In this document: positions 8,356 through 17,869 of the stretch, in pieces | How positions within the stretch are numbered: the stretch's first letter is position 1 | Layout: the number at the start of each line of letters is the position of its first letter | DNA from: CAYVTZ01 sp964454685 | GTDB taxonomy: Bacteria; Bacillota; Clostridia; Christensenellales; Christensenellaceae | NCBI GenBank assembly: GCA_964454685.1 | Contig: CAYVTZ010000007.1 | Span: forward strand, 1-64,000 | Direction of reading: 5' to 3' | DNA length: 64,000 nt | The notes under the pieces: generated by a model | The model's database searches: none | Told to the model about the DNA's origin: nothing | Seen by the model: the letters and a program-made list of their open reading frames with translations, nothing else | Made by a program: the position numbers and the translations under genes

Positions 8356-10662
8356 TCAAAAGGTCAGCGTTAACGCTCCCCCGTCAAATAATACAGTCTG
8401 TTGCTGTGCGCCGCACTGCACGTGCAAGCGCAACGCTCCGTCGCGTAATCGGTTTGTCTCACGCAGGCGCAATGACCGCGTTGCATCTTCCCATGCAAAC
8501 TCGATGCGTTCAAACGCACCCTGTTCGTAGTCATACGTTGTGCCATCATCATCATAAAAGACGCACACAGCGTCCGCTCCGTCATAAATGCGCACATCAT
8601 ATTCCGTCTTGTTTTCGGTAGCGTGCATCACGGATTTTTGCAGAGGCAGTATGCTCCCCGCCCGCACAAACAGCGGAATTTCATTTATACTCAAAGGAAG
8701 CTCTACCCATGCTTCGCCCGCATATCGCTCACCGGTATAAAAATCTTCCCATTGCGCGCCCGCCGGCAAATAGCAACGCCTGCTTGCCTGCTGCTCCATC
8801 GGCTGCGTCACCGGGCAAACCAGCAAAGCCTTACCCAGCATAAACTGATCACCAATGCCACACGCAGTCTCATCCTGCGCAAAGTCAAAGCAGAGCGCGC
8901 GCATCATGGTTGCATCCTCCTGCACCACTTGTGCAGCCAGAGAATAAATGTACGGAAGCAAGCGATATCTCAAGCGGATGGTCTGCTCAATCGCATCAAA
9001 AAAAGGCTCTCCCCGCTGCCCAAAATTCCATATCTCACGCGGCGTATCCGTGCCATGCGAACGGAACATCGGCAAAAAGCATGCAAATTGCAGCCAACGC
9101 ACATAGAGTTCACGATATCCCATGTCCGCTACGCCAGCATCGTAATCACCATTCCAAAACCACACGGGATTCGCCTGTTCATCGCCACACCACTTGCGCC
9201 AGCATGCAACGGAACCGGTAAAAAATGCGCCCGCGTCCACCGTCCAATACGGATTCCCGCTCATGCTCATATTCAGCCCTTTGGCAATCTCGGCATGCAG
9301 CACATCCCAGCGCGCACTGGTGTCGCCCGCCCACAATACCGCGCCATATCGCGCGATGCCGGGATATCCACTGCGCGTCAAATTCAGCACACGTATGTCA
9401 CTGCGCTGTTTGCGCAGATTTTCATAAATGCCCTTCGCGTGCATGACCGCGTACAGGTTTGCCGCTTGCGCATCCAGATATTTTTTGTGTTCACCGCCCA
9501 CCAGCTCATATCGCTGTTCTTCCGGCAGCAGTGTCTCTCCACACCAATCGGGGCCGGAAAACGGCTCGGTGGAATCGCACCACAGCGCATCAAACCCGTT
9601 TGGGTACAGCTCGCGTTGCAGTTGGTCGAAATACAGATCTCGCGCGCGTTCGTCAAATGCGTCGTAGGTGGAATAATCTCCCAACAGCAGATTCTGCTCC
9701 GCAAATTCCGCATGATTCGCTCCGCCCTGCGCCATATTAGGCCATACGGAAACCATGCTGTGCACGTGCAGCGCATGCAGCGAACGATTGAGCGCACCCA
9801 AATCGGGAAAACGCTGCTGATCTGCAATTTTGTCTCCCCACAGCGCCCCTTGCCATGTTTTCCAGTCCTGCACAATGCAGTCCAGCGGAACGCCGATGTC
9901 TCGATACTTCTGCGCTACTTCTACCAGTTCCTGCGCTGTTTTATAAGTCTCCCTCGATTGCACATAGCCAAACGCCCACTTGGGCAGCATCGCCGCCCTG
10001 CCGCTCAATTTGCGAAATGCTTGTATGATCTCGTCTACCGTTCCCGCAATCAAATAAAATTCAATTTCGTCCACCGTGTCCAGCGTAATCACCGTTTGCG
10101 CTCCGGTGTCGTCGAACACCATCAGCGAGGCACAATCAAAAAAGATGCCCCACCCGCCATCCGAAACGATGCACGGCATGGGAATGCGCATGTTATGCTG
10201 GTACAGAAATATTTTCTGTCCGCGATGGTCGAATACGCCCGCTTCATCCTGTCCCAGCCCAAAGACACGATCTTCTTCCTGTAGCTGCAAAGACACAATG
10301 CCCCGATACGCTTCCCGCTCCTTACGCGGCAAAAGGTTTCGGATTGAAGTCCTTTCGCCATCCACCGTCTTATTCACGACCACCTGCGGCGGCTCGTCGC
10401 CCGTCGTATAGCGAATTACCTCGCAAGGCTCCAATGCGCAATCCGCAACGCGCAGCAGCTCCCTGCCCCCATGCGACAGCGTGATGCAGCCCGCGGATTG
10501 CTCAACCGCAAAGTCGGTCATCTGCTCCCGCGCCATTTGCAGCGCTTGCTCTGTCACCAGCGAATAACGCCGTTTGGGCGCGGAACCATCTGTCCAGGTG
10601 CAACGCAGTATATTGTCACCGATTTGCGCAAATGCTGCGCTCAATGTACTCATGTTCGTCAT
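8356..10662 (-). CDS. Glycoside hydrolase family 31 (alpha-glucosidase/alpha-xylosidase type)
   Basis: A 768-residue retaining alpha-glycosidase without a signal peptide, so it acts in the cytoplasm on imported oligosaccharide. An N-terminal beta-sandwich (about 1-225) precedes the catalytic barrel (about 226-590) and C-terminal beta domains. The probable nucleophile is D363 in ALWCDSTEPF and the acid/base D447 in WAGDTSARW; SRSHGTDTP-like residues near 555 complete the usual GH31 pattern. Specificity (alpha-glucoside, alpha-xyloside or sulfoquinovoside) cannot be settled by eye. It lies nine bases after the ATPase gene and shares the operon with the transporter, which supports a role in splitting the imported sugar. 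Confidence 0.92.
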   Translation of the reverse strand: MTNMSTLSAAFAQIGDNILRCTWTDGSAPKRRYSLVTEQALQMAREQMTDFAVEQSAGCITLSHGGRELLRVADCALEPCEVIRYTTGDEPPQVVVNKTVDGERTSIRNLLPRKEREAYRGIVSLQLQEEDRVFGLGQDEAGVFDHRGQKIFLYQHNMRIPMPCIVSDGGWGIFFDCASLMVFDDTGAQTVITLDTVDEIEFYLIAGTVDEIIQAFRKLSGRAAMLPKWAFGYVQSRETYKTAQELVEVAQKYRDIGVPLDCIVQDWKTWQGALWGDKIADQQRFPDLGALNRSLHALHVHSMVSVWPNMAQGGANHAEFAEQNLLLGDYSTYDAFDERARDLYFDQLQRELYPNGFDALWCDSTEPFSGPDWCGETLLPEEQRYELVGGEHKKYLDAQAANLYAVMHAKGIYENLRKQRSDIRVLNLTRSGYPGIARYGAVLWAGDTSARWDVLHAEIAKGLNMSMSGNPYWTVDAGAFFTGSVACWRKWCGDEQANPVWFWNGDYDAGVADMGYRELYVRWLQFACFLPMFRSHGTDTPREIWNFGQRGEPFFDAIEQTIRLRYRLLPYIYSLAAQVVQEDATMMRALCFDFAQDETACGIGDQFMLGKALLVCPVTQPMEQQASRRCYLPAGAQWEDFYTGERYAGEAWVELPLSINEIPLFVRAGSILPLQKSVMHATENKTEYDVRIYDGADAVCVFYDDDGTTYDYEQGAFERIEFAWEDATRSLRLRETNRLRDGALRLHVQCGAQQQTVLFDGGALTLTF

Positions 10663-10671
10663 TGCTCGCCC

Positions 10672-11790
10672 TCAGTCAAACAGTCTTGCGCCGCTTTCGC
10701 AGTCAAAGAAGTGCAGCCGCTCCTGATTGAAGAAGAAGCCCATGTCCTCGTGCTTCATGCGCTCTGCGATGCCCGCGTCCTCTAGCTGACTGGTCTGCTG
10801 ACGAATCACTGCCACTTCAGTTCCGATGTTTGCGTGGATATGCTGTTCACTGCCCATCATTTCAGACATCAAAATGTGCGCATGGAATTCCGTTCCCTCC
10901 GGCTTTACCAAAGAGATGTCCTCCGGTCTGATGCCCAGTTGCACGCACATGCCCTCCGCATGGTTGTCCCGCATGAGTTTTTGTTTGCTTTCAGAAAGCA
11001 GCATGTCATGGTCACATACATGAAGCCAGTATTGCCCGTCCTTCACCAAAACTTCCGCGCGGAACAAGTTCATCTGCGGCGACCCGATAAAGCCTGCCAC
11101 AAACGTGTTGATCGGGTGCGAAAACACCTCCGTTGGCGTTCCAACCTGCTGCACGATGCCATCCTTCATGACTACAATGCGGTCGCCCAGCGTCATTGCC
11201 TCGGTTTGATCGTGCGTCACATATACAAATGTGGTATCGATGCGCTTGCGCAATAAAATCAGCTCTGCGCGCATCTGATTGCGCAGCTTCGCATCCAGAT
11301 TGGAAAGCGGCTCGTCCATCAAAAAGACCTGCGGATCGCGCACGATCGCGCGCCCAATCGCAACGCGCTGCCGCTGTCCGCCGGAAAGCGCCTTGGGCTT
11401 ACGGGAAAGATACTGCGTGATGTCCAAAATCTCAGCCGCGCGGCGCACCTGCTGATCAATCTCCGCCTTGCTGACTTTGCGCAGTTTCAGTGCAAACGCC
11501 ATGTTTTCATACACCGTCATGTGCGGGTACAGCGCGTAGCTTTGGAACACCATCGCAATGTCTCGGTCTTTTGCAGGCACATGGTTCACACATTTGTCAC
11601 CAATAAAAAGCTCGCCGTCCGTGATGTCCTCCAAGCCTGCAATCATACGCAGCGTGGTGGATTTGCCACAACCGGAAGGCCCAACCAGCACCAAAAATTC
11701 TTTATCTGCGATCTCTAAATTAAAATCCTGCACCACCAGGGTATCCTTGCCGTATACTTTTTTGATATGATTCAGTTTCACACTTGCCAT
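10672..11790 (-). CDS. ugpC: Sugar ABC transporter ATPase, MsmX/UgpC family
   Basis: A 372-residue ATPase that powers carbohydrate import. Walker A is GPSGCGKST (37-45), the Q-loop and signature LSGGQRQR follow, Walker B is VFLMDEP and the switch His lies in VTHDQTEA. The C-terminal third (about 240-372) is the TOBE/OB regulatory domain typical of MalK/MsmX. GGAGGG precedes the ATG. It follows the MalG-like permease by 14 bases. Many Firmicutes use a single MsmX-like ATPase for several importers; here it sits inside the operon, so it may be dedicated, but sharing is possible. Confidence 0.95.
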   Translation of the reverse strand: MASVKLNHIKKVYGKDTLVVQDFNLEIADKEFLVLVGPSGCGKSTTLRMIAGLEDITDGELFIGDKCVNHVPAKDRDIAMVFQSYALYPHMTVYENMAFALKLRKVSKAEIDQQVRRAAEILDITQYLSRKPKALSGGQRQRVAIGRAIVRDPQVFLMDEPLSNLDAKLRNQMRAELILLRKRIDTTFVYVTHDQTEAMTLGDRIVVMKDGIVQQVGTPTEVFSHPINTFVAGFIGSPQMNLFRAEVLVKDGQYWLHVCDHDMLLSESKQKLMRDNHAEGMCVQLGIRPEDISLVKPEGTEFHAHILMSEMMGSEQHIHANIGTEVAVIRQQTSQLEDAGIAERMKHEDMGFFFNQERLHFFDCESGARLFD

Positions 11791-11804
11791 TTTTTATCCC
11801 TCCA

Positions 11805-12641
11805 TCAACCTTTGACCGCGCCTGCCGTCTGTCCGCCGACAATGTATTTCTGACAAACCAGATACATTGCAATCACAGGCAAACTGGTCAAAAGCACATC
11901 CGCGCAGATCAGATTCCATTGTGTCTCATATTGCCCAAAGAAGTTATATACCGCCAGTGTCATAGGCCAGGTGTCCGTTGAATTCAGGAAGTACAGCGGC
12001 ATGATAAATTCGTTCCACATATTGAGGAAGCACAGTACAATCGCCGTAATCAAAACCGGCTTCATCAGCGGGAAGATTACAGAAAAGAAGAGCCGCACCG
12101 GGCCACATCCGTCTATGACGGCTGCCTCGTCCAGTTCAATGGGAATTTTCGCGACAAAACCGTAGATCAAAAACACCATAAAAGGCATCTGCACCGCAAT
12201 ATAAAGCATGATAATGCCAATGCGCGTGTTGTTGATCGTCAACGTCTGCATCACCTGCATCAACGCAACATAGTTGATGGGAAGTACGATGCCCAGCACG
12301 AGGAACATATACAAAATCTTGTTTGCTTTGGTGCGCCTGCGCGAAAATACATACGCCGCCATCGAGGCAAACAGCACCGTCAGCAAGGTTCCCACCGCAG
12401 AATACAGCATGCTGTTCCAAAATCCGGTTCCCAGCTTTCCTTTTTCAATGACCGTAGCAAAGTTGGAAAAGTCCCATGTTTTGGGCAGCGAGAAGGACAG
12501 TGTCTTTGCGTCTGCGCCACTTTTGAATGCCGTAATAATAATCAGCGCAATCGGCACCAGCATGACGACTGTCAGCACCCATGCCACCGTGTTTTTTGCG
12601 ATTCCCGCACCGGTTATCCTGATTTGTTTTGTCTGTTTCAT
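11805..12641 (-). CDS. Sugar ABC transporter permease, MalG-like
   Basis: A 278-residue inner-membrane permease with about six transmembrane segments and the EAA loop ELDEAAVIDGCGPVRLFF, which docks on the ATPase. It belongs to the binding-protein-dependent CUT1 permease family. Its ATG overlaps the stop codon of the preceding permease by one base (TAATG), so both are coupled. The partner is the MalF-like protein at 12641-13516. Confidence 0.93.
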   Translation of the reverse strand: MKQTKQIRITGAGIAKNTVAWVLTVVMLVPIALIIITAFKSGADAKTLSFSLPKTWDFSNFATVIEKGKLGTGFWNSMLYSAVGTLLTVLFASMAAYVFSRRRTKANKILYMFLVLGIVLPINYVALMQVMQTLTINNTRIGIIMLYIAVQMPFMVFLIYGFVAKIPIELDEAAVIDGCGPVRLFFSVIFPLMKPVLITAIVLCFLNMWNEFIMPLYFLNSTDTWPMTLAVYNFFGQYETQWNLICADVLLTSLPVIAMYLVCQKYIVGGQTAGAVKG

Positions 12642-13516
12642 TATTCCTGCACCTCATCCTTCGTCAAAACTCTGATGATGAAGATACCAACGATCACCAT
12701 AATCACCAGCATTACGGTAGAAAGCGCGGTACCCACGCCATATCTGCCAAGCGAGAATTCCTTGAACACGGCAGTATACATCACTTCCGTCGCTCTGCCT
12801 GGCCCGCCGTTGGTCAGCACATAAACGATATCAAATACTTTCAGTCCATAAAGCACATTGAGCACCAGCGTCACTGCCAGCGTAGGCTTAAGCAGCGGGA
12901 ATGTGATATATCGGAATTTTTGCAGCGCGTTTGCGCCGTCAATGTCCGCCGCCTCGTAGTAGGTGGGAGAAATAGAAAGGATGCCCACAATCAATATGGT
13001 CATAATGTAACCCATGCCGCGCCAGATATCCACGCCAATTACCGACCACATGGCAATCTTGGGGTCAGTCAACCACTTTTGCGCCAATCCGTCCAGTCCC
13101 AATGCGCGGAAAAATTCGTTCAAAAATCCACTGCTCGGGTTTAAAATGGAGCTGAACACCATGCCCACAATCAAAATTGAAAGCACAGACGGCAGGTATA
13201 GCACAGAACGGTGAAAGTTCAGAGCGCGTACCCCTTTGCTCAGCAACAGCGCAAACACCAGCGCGAGTCCTGTCTTACCAAATGTCGTTGCAATCGTAAA
13301 CCACACCGTATTTGCGATGTAACCCATATAATTCCGGTCCGGAGAAAAAATCTCCTTGAAGTTGTCCAGCCCAATGAAGTTGACCGAGTCGGAATAGCTG
13401 GACCAATCTGTGAAGGAATATCCCACACCCACAATGCTGGGTATCACAAACAGTACGACATAGAATCCGAGCGCACCCAGTGCAAAATACCAAGGATACA
13501 TTTTGCTCTTATCCAA
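12641..13516 (-). CDS. Sugar ABC transporter permease, MalF-like (TTG start)
   Basis: A 291-residue permease of the UgpA/MalF type with about six membrane segments and the EAA loop EAADIDGANALQKFRYI. The start is TTG at 13516, preceded by GGGGGAAGG; the next ATG (13501) is too far from that site. It pairs with the MalG-like permease, whose start overlaps its stop by one base. It follows the binding-protein gene after a 122-base gap containing a hairpin. Confidence 0.93.
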   Translation of the reverse strand: MDKSKMYPWYFALGALGFYVVLFVIPSIVGVGYSFTDWSSYSDSVNFIGLDNFKEIFSPDRNYMGYIANTVWFTIATTFGKTGLALVFALLLSKGVRALNFHRSVLYLPSVLSILIVGMVFSSILNPSSGFLNEFFRALGLDGLAQKWLTDPKIAMWSVIGVDIWRGMGYIMTILIVGILSISPTYYEAADIDGANALQKFRYITFPLLKPTLAVTLVLNVLYGLKVFDIVYVLTNGGPGRATEVMYTAVFKEFSLGRYGVGTALSTVMLVIMVIVGIFIIRVLTKDEVQE

Positions 13517-13584
13517 TTTGCCTTCCCCCTATCTAAACACTATGACCCAAGCAGAACCGCAATGCTTCTGTTGGAGTTGATTTG

Positions 13585-13620
13585 AAAAAGCGGGCACCGG
13601 CTAATGCCGGCGCACCGCAC
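13585..13620 (-). terminator. Intercistronic hairpin after the binding-protein gene
   Basis: A GC-rich stem (GCGGTGCGCCGGC pairing with GCCGGTGCCCGC on the minus strand, with a bulge and a mismatch) is followed by TTTTT. It sits between the solute-binding protein and the permeases. Such partial terminators usually keep binding-protein mRNA above permease mRNA. Confidence 0.7.
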
Positions 13621-13638
13621 TTTTGGTCTGGATTCTGC

Positions 13639-15021
13639 TTAGTTCCAGTTTGCATCCTTCGCAGCGGAAGCCTGATCTGCTCTGCGCTGATCAATGCTTG
13701 CAACCACCTGTTCGGGTGTCATGTCGCCCATCAGCATTGCCGCAATGTCCGTTCCAATTTCCATCCACTGCGGATTCAAATAGATCACGCCATTCTGATA
13801 TACAGTAGATTTCCCATCCTTAAAGCTTTTGATCGCTTCATCCATCGCCGCCGGATAGGTCGTTTTCAGACCAGAGAACGGCAGGCTGTTGAAGGAGCCT
13901 TCATTGTCGATCATGTATTGCAGATTTTCCGGTCTTGCGAGGAAGTCCAGATACTGTTTTGCAAGATCAACATTTTTGCTGCCCGAATAAACGAACTTGC
14001 TGGGGCCGCAGGGCGTTTCCGCGATGATCTGATTGTCCAGATACGGCACCGGGAAAATCCCGAAGTCTTCTTCTTTATACGTGTCGCCTGCAGCAAGGAT
14101 GTCCGTCATGCGTCCCATCATGTTCACGGCCATCGCGCTGGTGCCGGCAGCCATTTCCGCTGGCAGTGCGCTATACTCGTTAGACATGTAGTATTCACCC
14201 CAGTAGCCTGCATCCACAATCTCTTTCATCTGTGTGAGCATCTGCGCAAAAATAGGATGATCTGCAAATTTCGTCTCGTTTGCGTTCAGTTTGTCGATCA
14301 GCGCTGCATCCGTCGCATCATACGCGGCAGCAACATCAAAGAAGTTCAACTGATGGTGCCAGCCGTCAGCCACGCACTCATAGACCGGCGTGATGCCGTT
14401 GTCCAGCAACGTCTGGCATACTTTTTTAAATTCGTCAAATGTTTTAGGCGGTGTGAGCCCCAGCTCTGCAAAAATCTTTTTGTTGTAGATATAAGCATAG
14501 CTGTCCGATTGGTCCCAAATGGTGATGCCGTACACTTTATCATTCGTGGAAACCTGCTCCTTTACCGCCTCATCAAAGGTTGCAACCCACGGCTCCGCCG
14601 AAAGGTCTACCGCATTCTTTTCAATTTGAAGCAGCGAAACAATGTCAAATTTACCGGATTGGTGCATAAAGATGTCGGCGCACTCACCGGAATTCAGCTT
14701 TGTAGTAAGCAGATTCGGATATTGATCCGCCGGAATGATCTGATAGTCAACCACGATGCCGGTCTCGTCCGTAAATTTCTGCGCCAGTTCCAGTTCCGGG
14801 TCTTTGACCCAATCCTGGCTTGCCATCACCGTAATGGTCTGTCCGGTTGCAGGTGCGCTTTGCGCAGCCGCTTCACCTTCTGCCGCCGGAGCCTGCGATG
14901 CGGCGCCATCTTGTGCCTGTTCGCTGGGCGCTGCCGCCGGAGCGGCCGTGTTGGCACAACCGGCAAGCACAACGCTTACCATCATAACAACAGCCAATAA
15001 CAAAACAAGTGTTTTTTTCAT
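13639..15021 (-). CDS. Extracellular sugar-binding lipoprotein
   Basis: A 460-residue CUT1-type solute-binding protein. The signal peptide ends in the lipobox LAGC with the lipidated Cys at position 22; an Ala/Pro/Glu-rich linker (about 23-55) precedes the two-lobed binding fold. It captures the sugar outside the cell and delivers it to the two permeases. It is the first gene of the operon running down to 7161, transcribed away from the YesM/YesN pair, which is its likely regulator. The ligand cannot be read from sequence; the GH31 enzyme suggests an alpha-linked oligosaccharide. Confidence 0.95.
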   Translation of the reverse strand: MKKTLVLLLAVVMMVSVVLAGCANTAAPAAAPSEQAQDGAASQAPAAEGEAAAQSAPATGQTITVMASQDWVKDPELELAQKFTDETGIVVDYQIIPADQYPNLLTTKLNSGECADIFMHQSGKFDIVSLLQIEKNAVDLSAEPWVATFDEAVKEQVSTNDKVYGITIWDQSDSYAYIYNKKIFAELGLTPPKTFDEFKKVCQTLLDNGITPVYECVADGWHHQLNFFDVAAAYDATDAALIDKLNANETKFADHPIFAQMLTQMKEIVDAGYWGEYYMSNEYSALPAEMAAGTSAMAVNMMGRMTDILAAGDTYKEEDFGIFPVPYLDNQIIAETPCGPSKFVYSGSKNVDLAKQYLDFLARPENLQYMIDNEGSFNSLPFSGLKTTYPAAMDEAIKSFKDGKSTVYQNGVIYLNPQWMEIGTDIAAMLMGDMTPEQVVASIDQRRADQASAAKDANWN

Positions 15022-15149
15022 TGATTTTTCCTCCCTAAATTGTTTGATTTGAATACCCGTTGAATTACCTAATCATATTTTATGGAAATCTCGCGCGTGA
15101 ATCCATAGACGGAAAGAAACAGAATTTGCACTTTTTTAACCAATCCATC

Positions 15150-15178
15150 TTGGCAAAGGTACATAAATCGCATATAAT
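15150..15178 (+). promoter_or_regulatory. Promoter for the YesM/YesN operon
   Basis: TTGGCA (15150-15155), 17 bases, TATAAT (15173-15178), about 80 bases before the kinase start. A short stem GCACAC/GTGTGT with a run of T (15216-15245) follows in the leader. No clear promoter for the divergent binding-protein gene is seen in the same gap, as expected if it needs an activator. Confidence 0.7.
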
Positions 15179-15260
15179 GTAAACATCCAAATTTCCTCTA
15201 AAGACGATTTTTACCGCACACAAAAAAGTTTGATGTGTGTTTTTTATAAGGAGAATGCGT

Positions 15261-17081
15261 ATGCGCAACGCGCGGCACGATCATCACATAAAAAAAATAC
15301 TGTTCCACAATTATTTTTCTGCTATGCTGCTGGTTGTGCTGGGTGCGGCGGCAATTTTTTCTGTGCTGCAATTCTCTTCGCTTAATCAGGAAATTCGAAA
15401 TAACATTGCGCAGGCAAATCAATCGGTCGCGCGCAGCGTAGACGGGCAGATCAAGCAAATGGACACCATTTCGATCAGCGCGCTTTATTCTAATTTGATC
15501 AAGTCCTCCTTTTCCGTCTATATCAACGATCTCACGCAGGGCGATCGCACGGAGCGTCTCAACAACGCACGTACGCTTTCCGATTTGATGTTTGCCATCA
15601 TCGGCGTAAACAGTGATATCCGGCAAATCAATCTATATAATATGGATTCCGGCGGATTCGGCGCGGGGGCCGTCAACGGATACCTCAGCAGCAATCTCTC
15701 TTCCCAACCGTGGTACGGCGCCACGGTAAGCGCGGCAGGCAAACGCTTTATTTCGCAGCCCTATCAAAGCGAGTTCCTATCCACGGCAACGCGCGTGCAC
15801 GCAGACCGCTCGTATGTCTCACTGTGTCGTATTTATTTTGATCAATACAACAACATGGACGGCGCAATCGAGGTCGTGGAGTATTACGAAACGCTCTACG
15901 GAGCCGCCATACGCAGCGATAGCATGTACCATCCGTCCTTTTACATCTATGATGCGGACGGGCGGCAGCTTTATCCCGCTGCTACGCAGCACGATCCCTA
16001 TTACTTCAATTTGGACAAGACGAGCAAAACACCCACTTTTGTACAAAATTCCGTCACCGGACGAATGGAATACGTCAGTTGGGTGCAGCTTCCCTATTCC
16101 GGACTGTGGTCTGCGGCGGTGGTGGATGGCTTTAGTTTTTTCCAGCCTATGCTGCAATTTTTGATTCTGCTGATTGTAGTCATCATCGCGGCAATCGTGC
16201 TCTGCAATTTCGTCGCGCATCGTCTTACACAGCGTATTGCAGTGCCGCTTACACAAATGTATGAATCCCTTTCCGCGATCGACTTTGAAAATTTAACGCA
16301 GCCTACGCAAACAACCAGCTCCACAGGCATCATCGAAATCGACGAGTTGGCGCGCGGCATCGATCTGTTCCAGTTGAAATTGAAAGATTCCATGGACGAT
16401 ATTTTAATGCTGCAAAGGCAGGAAGCGCAATCCCAAATGCTTGCCATGCAGTCTCAAATGAATCCGCATTTTCTGTACAACTCCCTCTCAACCGTGCGTG
16501 CGATGGCAGAGGACGGCATGACGGAAGGCATCACGGATATGTGCAGCGCCATGACGGGGATTCTGCAATACATCTCCTCCAACAAAGAAAGTATGGTGCC
16601 GCTCGAGCAGGAACTGGAAAATACAGACCTTTACCTCAGTTGCCTGCACTTTCGTTATTTGGATCACCTGCATACTGAAATCGAAGTGGACGATTCCATG
16701 CTGGATATCATGGTGCCAAAACTGTGCATACAGTTGTTGGTGGAAAACGCAATCAAATTTACAACGTCCACTGTCGCGCCACCGTGGGATATCTTAGTAT
16801 CCTGTGTGCAGAAGGACGATTTCTGGATTGTAACGGTGTATGACAATGGCAGCGGATTTTCGGACGAAATCCGTAAGCTTCTGGACAGTAAAATTCACAA
16901 AATTGAAGAGACCGGTTTACTGCCCTCTTTGGAATTGCAGGGCATGGGGCTGATGAATATCTACGCGCGGCTGAAGTTGACTTATAAAACGGACTATGTC
17001 TTTGAATATGGCAACCGTCAAGACGGCGGCGCGTTCGTGCGCATTGGAGGGAAGATTGATGTCAAAAATCAACTGCTATAA
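15261..17081 (+). CDS. Sensor histidine kinase, YesM family
   Basis: A 606-residue membrane kinase. It has a first membrane segment (about 13-37), a large external sensor region (about 38-295), a second membrane segment (about 297-318), a HAMP domain (about 320-375), a His_kinase domain with H403 in QMNPHFLYNSL, and a C-terminal HATPase domain (LVENAIKF, DNGSGF). The start at 15261 has AAGGAG seven bases upstream; the earlier in-frame Met codons are too close to or before it. This family commonly senses sugar, often with a binding protein, and phosphorylates the AraC-type regulator that overlaps its 3' end. It is divergent from the sugar operon, its likely target. Confidence 0.93.
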   Translation: MRNARHDHHIKKILFHNYFSAMLLVVLGAAAIFSVLQFSSLNQEIRNNIAQANQSVARSVDGQIKQMDTISISALYSNLIKSSFSVYINDLTQGDRTERLNNARTLSDLMFAIIGVNSDIRQINLYNMDSGGFGAGAVNGYLSSNLSSQPWYGATVSAAGKRFISQPYQSEFLSTATRVHADRSYVSLCRIYFDQYNNMDGAIEVVEYYETLYGAAIRSDSMYHPSFYIYDADGRQLYPAATQHDPYYFNLDKTSKTPTFVQNSVTGRMEYVSWVQLPYSGLWSAAVVDGFSFFQPMLQFLILLIVVIIAAIVLCNFVAHRLTQRIAVPLTQMYESLSAIDFENLTQPTQTTSSTGIIEIDELARGIDLFQLKLKDSMDDILMLQRQEAQSQMLAMQSQMNPHFLYNSLSTVRAMAEDGMTEGITDMCSAMTGILQYISSNKESMVPLEQELENTDLYLSCLHFRYLDHLHTEIEVDDSMLDIMVPKLCIQLLVENAIKFTTSTVAPPWDILVSCVQKDDFWIVTVYDNGSGFSDEIRKLLDSKIHKIEETGLLPSLELQGMGLMNIYARLKLTYKTDYVFEYGNRQDGGAFVRIGGKIDVKNQLL

Positions 17082-17811
17082 TGTCCTGCTGGTGGAAGAC
17101 GAACCTCTCTTGCTGCGTTCTTTGCAACGCCACATCGAGCAGCTTGATCTTGGTTTTCGCATTGTGGCTGTCGCGCAAAATGGCAAAGAAGCGCTGGACT
17201 TGCTCTCGCAGCAAGATGTTCATCTCATCATTTCCGATATTTTAATGCCCGTCATGACAGGCTTGGAGCTGCTTGCACACGTGCACAAGCATTTGCCCGG
17301 TATTTGCGTTGCAATACTTTCGGGTCACGCAGATTTCGATTATGCGCAAAACGCGCTGCGCGCCGGCGCGCTGGACTATATTCTAAAGCCCATCACGCCC
17401 GAAAAAATAGAAAATTTACTGCTCAAGGCAAAGATCAAGCTTTCCGCTCAATACGAGCTCATTGAGGACAAATCGCTCAGCGGGCAATCCGCGCAACAGG
17501 TGATGGAGTTCGCGCGCGAATATCTCAAGGAGCATTACAGCGAGCCAATCACACTGGTGTCGCTGGCGCATCAGCTTGGATATTCCTCTGCCTATTTGAC
17601 CAAACTGTTCAATAAGTTTGAAAGCTGTACCCCCATCAAATACCTAACCGATCTGCGCATCACACAGGCAAAGCAGTTGCTTGCAAACACCGCGCTGCCC
17701 ATCAAGGAAGTGGGCATCTGCGTGGGGTACGACAACCAGTTTTATTTCAGCCGCATTTTTCGCAAACAAACGGGGTTTACCCCTTCGGAATATCGTGCCA
17801 AAAGCGAGTGA
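17059..17811 (+). CDS. AraC-type response regulator, YesN family
   Basis: A 250-residue regulator. The N-terminal receiver (about 8-125) has E13/D14 and phospho-acceptor D60 in IISDILMP and Lys in ILKPI; the C-terminal AraC double helix-turn-helix (about 152-250) includes VSLAHQLGYSSAYLTKLF and the closing GFTPSEYR signature. The start at 17059 follows GGAGGG and lies 23 bases inside the kinase gene, so translation is coupled. It is shorter than many YesN proteins because it lacks a middle domain. It probably activates the divergent operon 15021-7161. Confidence 0.93.
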   Translation: MSKINCYNVLLVEDEPLLLRSLQRHIEQLDLGFRIVAVAQNGKEALDLLSQQDVHLIISDILMPVMTGLELLAHVHKHLPGICVAILSGHADFDYAQNALRAGALDYILKPITPEKIENLLLKAKIKLSAQYELIEDKSLSGQSAQQVMEFAREYLKEHYSEPITLVSLAHQLGYSSAYLTKLFNKFESCTPIKYLTDLRITQAKQLLANTALPIKEVGICVGYDNQFYFSRIFRKQTGFTPSEYRAKSE

Positions 17812-17869
17812 TACCGGCTCCATGCAAAAGCGCAATTTCTATGGCAGAAAACGGCGCGCAAGAACCAGT

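Noticed and set aside
8623..10284. Plus-strand open frame of 553 codons
   Set aside because: It lies antisense inside the GH31 gene and is made of His/Arg/Gln-rich sequence typical of a shadow frame.
13582..15000. Plus-strand open frame of 472 codons
   Set aside because: Antisense to the sugar-binding lipoprotein, which has a signal peptide and family match; the frame has none.
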